From the NCBI RefSeq assembly GCF_026151205.1, contig NC_087082.1:3885408-3949407 (forward strand): 64,000 nt of DNA, read 5' to 3'. The notes under the pieces were generated by a model. It saw nothing but the letters and a program-made list of their open reading frames with translations. It was not told the origin of the DNA and searched no databases. This DNA comes from Bolinopsis microptera (lineage: Eukaryota > Ctenophora > Tentaculata > Lobata > Bolinopsidae). Positions 59,463 through 64,000 of this stretch are shown here, in pieces. The translations under genes and the position numbers were made by a program. The stretch's first letter is position 1. Every line of letters starts with the position of its first letter.

Positions 59463-60297
59463 TGTTGGAACCTTGTTCTTGGGTTATTTAAATAACAAAT
59501 AATACTCAATTATTATAAATACAAATTAGATGAATAAAGAGGTTATACAAATAAATGGTGTGTCAAATGTAACCTTGTTACTCTATGTACTCACTCTCAA
59601 ATAGTGAATGAGTGATTAAAAGGTGATTGGTGTGACTCAGTTACTCACACTGCTCTAACTAATACACATTTCAATACTAAACTAAATAATGTCTTTTTAC
59701 TATTAGATTAAACAACTATTAAATTAAAACTACTACTCCTGATGATGATGTTCTTCTTACTATATATGAGGGACTTCTGAATGATGAGGACTTCAACTAA
59801 AACTGGAACTGATAACTATAAAACAAAACCCTGGGGGAAAACAACCGTGAGTAAAGTGAAAGGTAAACCACGTGAAACTATAATGAAAGTGAAAGAGGAA
59901 GCAGGAACTCCTAGACTAAACTACTAAACTATAACTATAAACTACTTACCACTCTTTCCACGTCACAGAACACAGATAGTATCTGTCGACCGGAATCTGT
60001 GGGATCACTAAAATACTAGACACTCCTCTTTCTTCTGCTACGCTAGAGTCTGGAGTCAACAACGTCACTCCTCTCCCTTCTGCTTCGCTAGAGTCTGGAG
60101 TCAACTAAACACTGGACACTCCTCTCTCTTCTGTTACTTCAACTAGAGTCTGGAGTCGAGCCTTGTCTGCCTTCTGGATTCCCTTTACCCCAACACTGTA
60201 TATACAATCACTGGAACTAAACCTTTGCTAAAGTGAGATACAGGGTTAGTAATATGAAGTACAAAAACAAGCTACAAATAGGATTAAGATTCTAACA
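59463..60297 (-). mobile_element. LTR of a second, truncated LTR element
   Basis: Begins TGTTGGAACC and ends TTCTAACA on the plus strand. It is followed by TTCCCCCTAC, which on the minus strand is a purine tract (GTAGGGGGAA) directly before the LTR, so this is a 3' LTR in minus orientation. Only about 120 bp of internal sequence (60298-60414) remains. Contains three ~60-bp tandem units with GCTAGAGTCTGGAGTC. Confidence 0.7.
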
Positions 60298-60414
60298 TTC
60301 CCCCTACTTTAAAAAAGAAAAAGTACTTACTAATAATTTAACTCATGACTTTTACAATCTTAAAGTCATAACTCCCTATACTTTCTTTGTTAAAAAATAG
60401 ATATCCGACCATCC

Positions 60415-60558
60415 GAGTGAAATTAGGAGATAAACTCTAGAAAAAAATGTTAAGTTAAAAATATTCTAATCCCGCACGCTGCACAAAAACGTGTTGTGCG
60501 GGATTAGAATATTTTTAACTTAACATTTTTTTCTAGAGTTTATCTCCTAATTTCACTC
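60415..60558. repeat. 144-bp palindrome, 63-bp perfect arms
   Basis: Left arm 60415-60477 (GAGTGAAATTAGGAGATAAA...CCCGCAC) and right arm 60496-60558 are exact reverse complements around an 18-nt centre. The right arm abuts the 88-bp duplication. Confidence 0.95.
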
Positions 60559-61655
60559 ATAAGCTTAGAGAATACTTTGTGGGTATGTTGGGGAGTAAAC
60601 TTGCTTGATGTTAAACGCTTCTGAATAGCTTTACCTTCCTTGATAAAGCCCTTGATGTCGCCTTTCTCCCAAAGTTTGAGGCGATCTTCAAAATATCTGA
60701 CGTGGTCCTTTGTTTTGGATCGTTTGGAAGGTTTTTGGAGGAGCAGGGCTGGCATAACCATAAGTGCAGTCATGGCTACATTTTGAAGGGGGGAGTTGTT
60801 AACATAGTAATTGATGACTTTAGAGGTCGCTTTCACATAAGCTTTACCTTGAGCACCAGAAGGAACCTTGAACAGGTTTTTCTTCCACTTGATTATTTCA
60901 TCATAGGCATTGCCAAATGTCTCTTTAATAACATGCCCCTTGAGCAAACCCCATGTTGCGGGTGCTGAGTCAACTGTCTTCACAAAACTTGGGAAGCCAG
61001 GGAAAGCCTCTTTACCATAACATGAGGAACAGTACCAATATCCCTCACAAACTGCTTGATCGCCCTCTGCAAAGTGCAAGGCATGTAACGTGGAACCATT
61101 TTCCACAAACACCATCACATCCAACAACATCCCCTCCACGATCAGCTGTTGTGCTGCATATTGGGCAAAGGATTGCATTATCATCGGGTTCTTTGTGTAT
61201 GTTTACACCGTCTTTGGTTTTATTTACATCATACTGATTACATTTATTTACATTTACATATACATCAGATGCAGTGGGCTTTGCATTGTCACAATTGGTT
61301 TTCTCGTTGCATGTTTTACACACCTCTCCTTCTCTTTTCTTAAGTTCAGCACATTTAACATGGTACCACTGTTTACATGGCCCAAGACACAAAAATCCTC
61401 TAGTTGCTTTGACATTACATATATGGCACACCTTAGTGACAGATGATGAAGGCGCCACAGTAAAAGATGACATTCGTGTTACAAGGATACATTCGTGTTA
61501 CAAGGGCACTATATATTAGACACTATATTGTATCAGCACTCAGAAGCAAAGGTGTTATAGTATTATTAACAATTGTATTTAAAATACAATTGTTCAAAAT
61601 ATTGCCAATGAAAATAAAAAGTAAATATAATGAACACAAATAAAACTGCTAATTT

Positions 61656-61940
61656 GATTCACGATGTCAATCATTCGCAGCTTGGCAAGGCGCAATATTA
61701 CATTTTGCCGATTTACATGAGAAGATTGGTTGCAAAAAGAAATAATTGCATTGGTTGCGAGAACAATTATTTAAAGCGCGACGCAGCCCAGTAGTGCATT
61801 GCGCTACAATTGCCAACCAAATTTATATTGTATTATATTTGCAACTTAAAATTTACCTGGGGACCTCAGGCTATTATGTTCATAAACATATAATTATATA
61901 GAGATTCGGCGGAATGACAGGCTGAGCGCGGCCGCAGTAA
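61656..61940 (+). repeat. GATTCACGATG repeat followed by GGAATGACAGGCTGAGCGCG repeat
   Basis: 61656-61809 is a diverged member of the first family; 61858-61940 is a close member of the second. The same order and orientation occur at 54731-55332, and the inverted arrangement makes the fold-back at 20615-20959. They may be parts of one element. Confidence 0.7.
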
Positions 61941-63409
61941 TTTAAAATTTAAAACTTGTTTTCCTAACTTATATTTGATATTATAGTTCAAGAAAACAAC
62001 AAATGTATATTCATTCATTTTCACATATATTTGCCGTCGAAACGAAACGAGCACTCAGCATCATGGACATGTCACATTATCCATTTTTGGTTTTCCTTGA
62101 AATATCCCCATCGTTTTTCGAAATCAATGAAACAAGAAATTTTCAATGAAACAAGAAATTACATTTTAGCACATTTTACAGACTAAATTTATAACAATAA
62201 AAATGTAATGCTCATTTGGTGTATGACTTTCTGTCATGTCCTTGAAGCTGTTAATTGGGTATTGTAATCGGACAGGCAACTAAAGTGGCAAGAAATGTGC
62301 GGGCCTGAAAGCTTTTGCCCACACCGAAACGTTAGTCCGAATTTTTGACTCTCTCTTTTCGATTCAATCAATTAATTGAGCTAAAAGAAATCGTGAACGT
62401 TCACGTATTAATTTTTTCTCACTCAAATAATATACTCCATGGAACAGGTCACCCGTATAATTTTATTTCGCAAATAAAATTTGGGCAAATTTTGCCACTG
62501 TATTATTTGCCTATGGAACTAAAGGGTTACTCACAGGACAAGACTTGGAAAACACTAGCCTAGGGGAATTTAGTTGAGATTTGTGTGACCAGCCAGTTAT
62601 AATTTTTGGAAAATAACATATATGCAGTCAAAATCTCTTACGGTCCAATCAAGCAGGGCGTGGTTATGTTGATTAGTTAATAACGCACGTTTTAGCTTTC
62701 CTCGCAAACGCATTACACAATTGTGGTAAGGTCCCTAGGTAAAATCACTTGAACACCTTTCAGAGAAATGCTGCAATTATTGGGGATGTTGCCTGTCCGA
62801 ATCTTCTTCTTTGTAAGATCATTGTAGAAGTGTGTGAGCGCACTACCAGTGTTATTAGCCATTCATGGAACAATCCCATAGGTTAAATAGTCAAGGATAC
62901 AGATCTGTCACCACTAAACATTTCTTTAAAGAGCATCAAATTATATTTTATGCTTTCGTCATTTAGGGACGTCATGTGCCTTCTTTCCTCCACTCTACAA
63001 CGGGAGTTTGCTAAAAGCCAGGTTGAGACTCCTACTACTGATAGACTTGCTTGGTCAGATATATTGACATACCTACAATACTTTAAATTTGTCTTGTTAT
63101 TACTGGTATTTGAAATGAAATATAAAATCGTTTATTAGTGTAGGGAATGACACACGTATATAGATCATCTGGTCTGCCTTGGACGAGTAAAGGATTCCAA
63201 GTCGAACCAAAGCTGTTCATTAAAATCAAACCACTTGCTATCCAGTCACAAAAAGGCTATAAAATCAGAACCAGGTAGTTATCAATTTATTCAACTTTAT
63301 GTATGAATAATACACCTATTTATAAGAATTCCTTTATTCATATTTCAATTACAGATCAGAAATTAACCCTCATTTCAAATCAATTGTTTGGTCATTACTT
63401 ACAATAACA
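61941..63409. other. Stretch without recognised gene
   Basis: AT-rich. The frames at 62345-62563 and 62950-63138 show no domain or splice context. Nothing supported. Confidence 0.55.
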
Positions 63410-63954
63410 ATGACCAGATCTGAACAACAATACTCGTGTGCTGATCGACCAAGAGACCAAATATTTAAAGATAACTATGACAGGAGACAGTTCCAGGTAT
63501 TAATTCTCTCTATGTTTATAAGTCTATAATTTGTGCTGCTGTGAATTAGTTAAAACAATTCACTTGCAATTGTTGTGGAAAATGTTGACATTAGAACTTG
63601 TAATACTGATACCATGTTGAATGATTGCAATAATTGCTCATTTAAGCAGTTTCTGTTATTTATACTTACTTATAGGTATTATGTATATTATATAATTATC
63701 TGAAATAAATGTCACATAATAATGATGATGAACAATGATGATTGGCACTATAGTAAAATAGTGCTATAATGATCGTTTGACAGATCATGATATTTATGAT
63801 TTGATTTGCTTAACAGGTGAAGAAGTGTGGCTACTGGTCCGATATCTCTAAACCGTACCGGCCTGTGGGGGACGTAGAACTCGACACAAGAATGCTCCTA
63901 CTCAGAACTCTGGACCAGCAAGATCCTTCCTTAAATGTTCGTAGCTTCACTTAA
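63410..63954 (+). CDS. Small two-exon protein, unknown function
   Basis: Exons 63410-63496 and 63817-63954, with GT and CAG borders and phase 0, give 74 aa ending ...LNVRSFT and TAA. The second exon contains VKKCGYWSDISKPYRPVGD; no signal peptide, helix or known domain. The first exon follows an AG at about 63353, so coding sequence could extend into an upstream exon. Charged and compact, it could be a small ciliary or cytoskeletal protein, but nothing proves it. The call rests on splice consensus and frame continuity. Confidence 0.45.
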
Positions 63955-64000
63955 TCTTAACCTCCTACGAGATTTGTTCATGATGTTTTCAGCGCCACAA

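Larger units (their letters stand above)
53027..61473 (-). pseudogene. PHD / reverse transcriptase / restriction-like endonuclease retroelement, broken by two insertions
   Basis: Reads on the minus strand from 61473. Two PHD-type fingers (CHICNVKATRGFLC..., CPICSTTADRGG...CYG) cross one frameshift near 61080-61180. A linker (KFTPQHTHKVFSKL) rejoins across an insertion to the RT domain at 59359-57620. The RT has DADNAFNRLNR (motif A), EGTTQGDNCASAF (motif B) and, after a further frameshift near 58355, WFADD (motif C). The frame breaks at 57618 and resumes at 53898 after LTR-element removal. The C-terminal part has a CICG...NHILIC zinc knuckle, GGFVNSRHN and ARLDIAARGLWSPMEMAFFDIRV, resembling the restriction-like endonuclease of R2/NeSL-type LINEs; another frameshift lies near 53430. 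Inactive. Confidence 0.8.

Noticed and set aside
61045-61446. Plus-strand frames opposite the PHD region
   Set aside because: Shadows of the retroelement's minus-strand coding sequence.
1-64000. CRISPR arrays, bacterial operons or phage genes
   Set aside because: None seen. Introns, tRNA structure and gene families show animal nuclear DNA; the direct repeats are satellites without regular unique spacers.

Overview
The window is nuclear DNA from an animal. It carries multi-exon protein genes with GT/AG introns, a BTB-BACK-Kelch gene, a homeobox gene, Notch-ligand-like DSL genes, a Ral-type GTPase exon pair, eukaryotic tRNA-Ala genes with Pol III T-runs, and interstitial (CCCTAA) telomere repeats. 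The phylum cannot be fixed from sequence alone. The high transposon load and the odd DSL proteins would fit a non-bilaterian or another invertebrate. All exon models below were built by eye from reading frame, splice consensus and intron phase. No alignment or search was run.

Layout. 1-6.4 kb: 5' part of a Ral-like GTPase gene on the minus strand; its 4.1-kb intron holds a 49-bp satellite. 7.6-9.8 kb: a five-exon multipass membrane protein on the minus strand, with a hAT-type miniature element just upstream of one splice acceptor. 10.4-19.5 kb: an element with about 540-bp terminal inverted repeats and a GAGCTGTTCT-type tandem array, split by a 6.2-kb LINE. LINE ORF1 joins an AlkB-like dioxygenase to an SGNH esterase; ORF2 has PHD, endonuclease and reverse transcriptase, and the two ORFs overlap by ATGA. 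19.5-24 kb: CpG-rich fold-back repeats and interstitial telomere repeats. 24.3-25.3 kb: an intronless homeobox gene with a TATA box. 28.6-34.6 kb: a complete 12-exon Kelch-like gene (597 aa). 36-37.3 kb: two identical divergent tRNA-Ala(UGC) genes around a 967-bp hAT-type element. 37.4-43.7 kb: a five-exon TMEM249-like gene whose large intron contains an intronless gene for an LRAT/NlpC-P60-like membrane protein.

44.2-52.0 kb: two tandem DSL units. The downstream one encodes a type I membrane protein in which about a dozen DSL-like modules stand where EGF repeats would be expected, ending in a short NPVY-containing tail. The upstream one repeats only the signal peptide, MNNL-like and first DSL exons. 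52.5-61.5 kb: a nest of retroelements. A PHD/reverse transcriptase/restriction-like-endonuclease element on the minus strand is split by a 3.7-kb gag-only LTR element (5-bp GGATC duplication) and by a fragment of a second LTR element next to a 63-bp-armed palindrome. A solo LTR lies beside them. 63.4-64 kb: a small two-exon reading frame.

The host genes look functionally unrelated (GTPase signalling, cullin-adaptor Kelch, transcription factor, sperm-channel-type membrane protein, Notch-ligand-like surface protein). The strongest candidates for something undescribed are the tandem-DSL protein with its duplicated 5' module and the AlkB-SGNH LINE.
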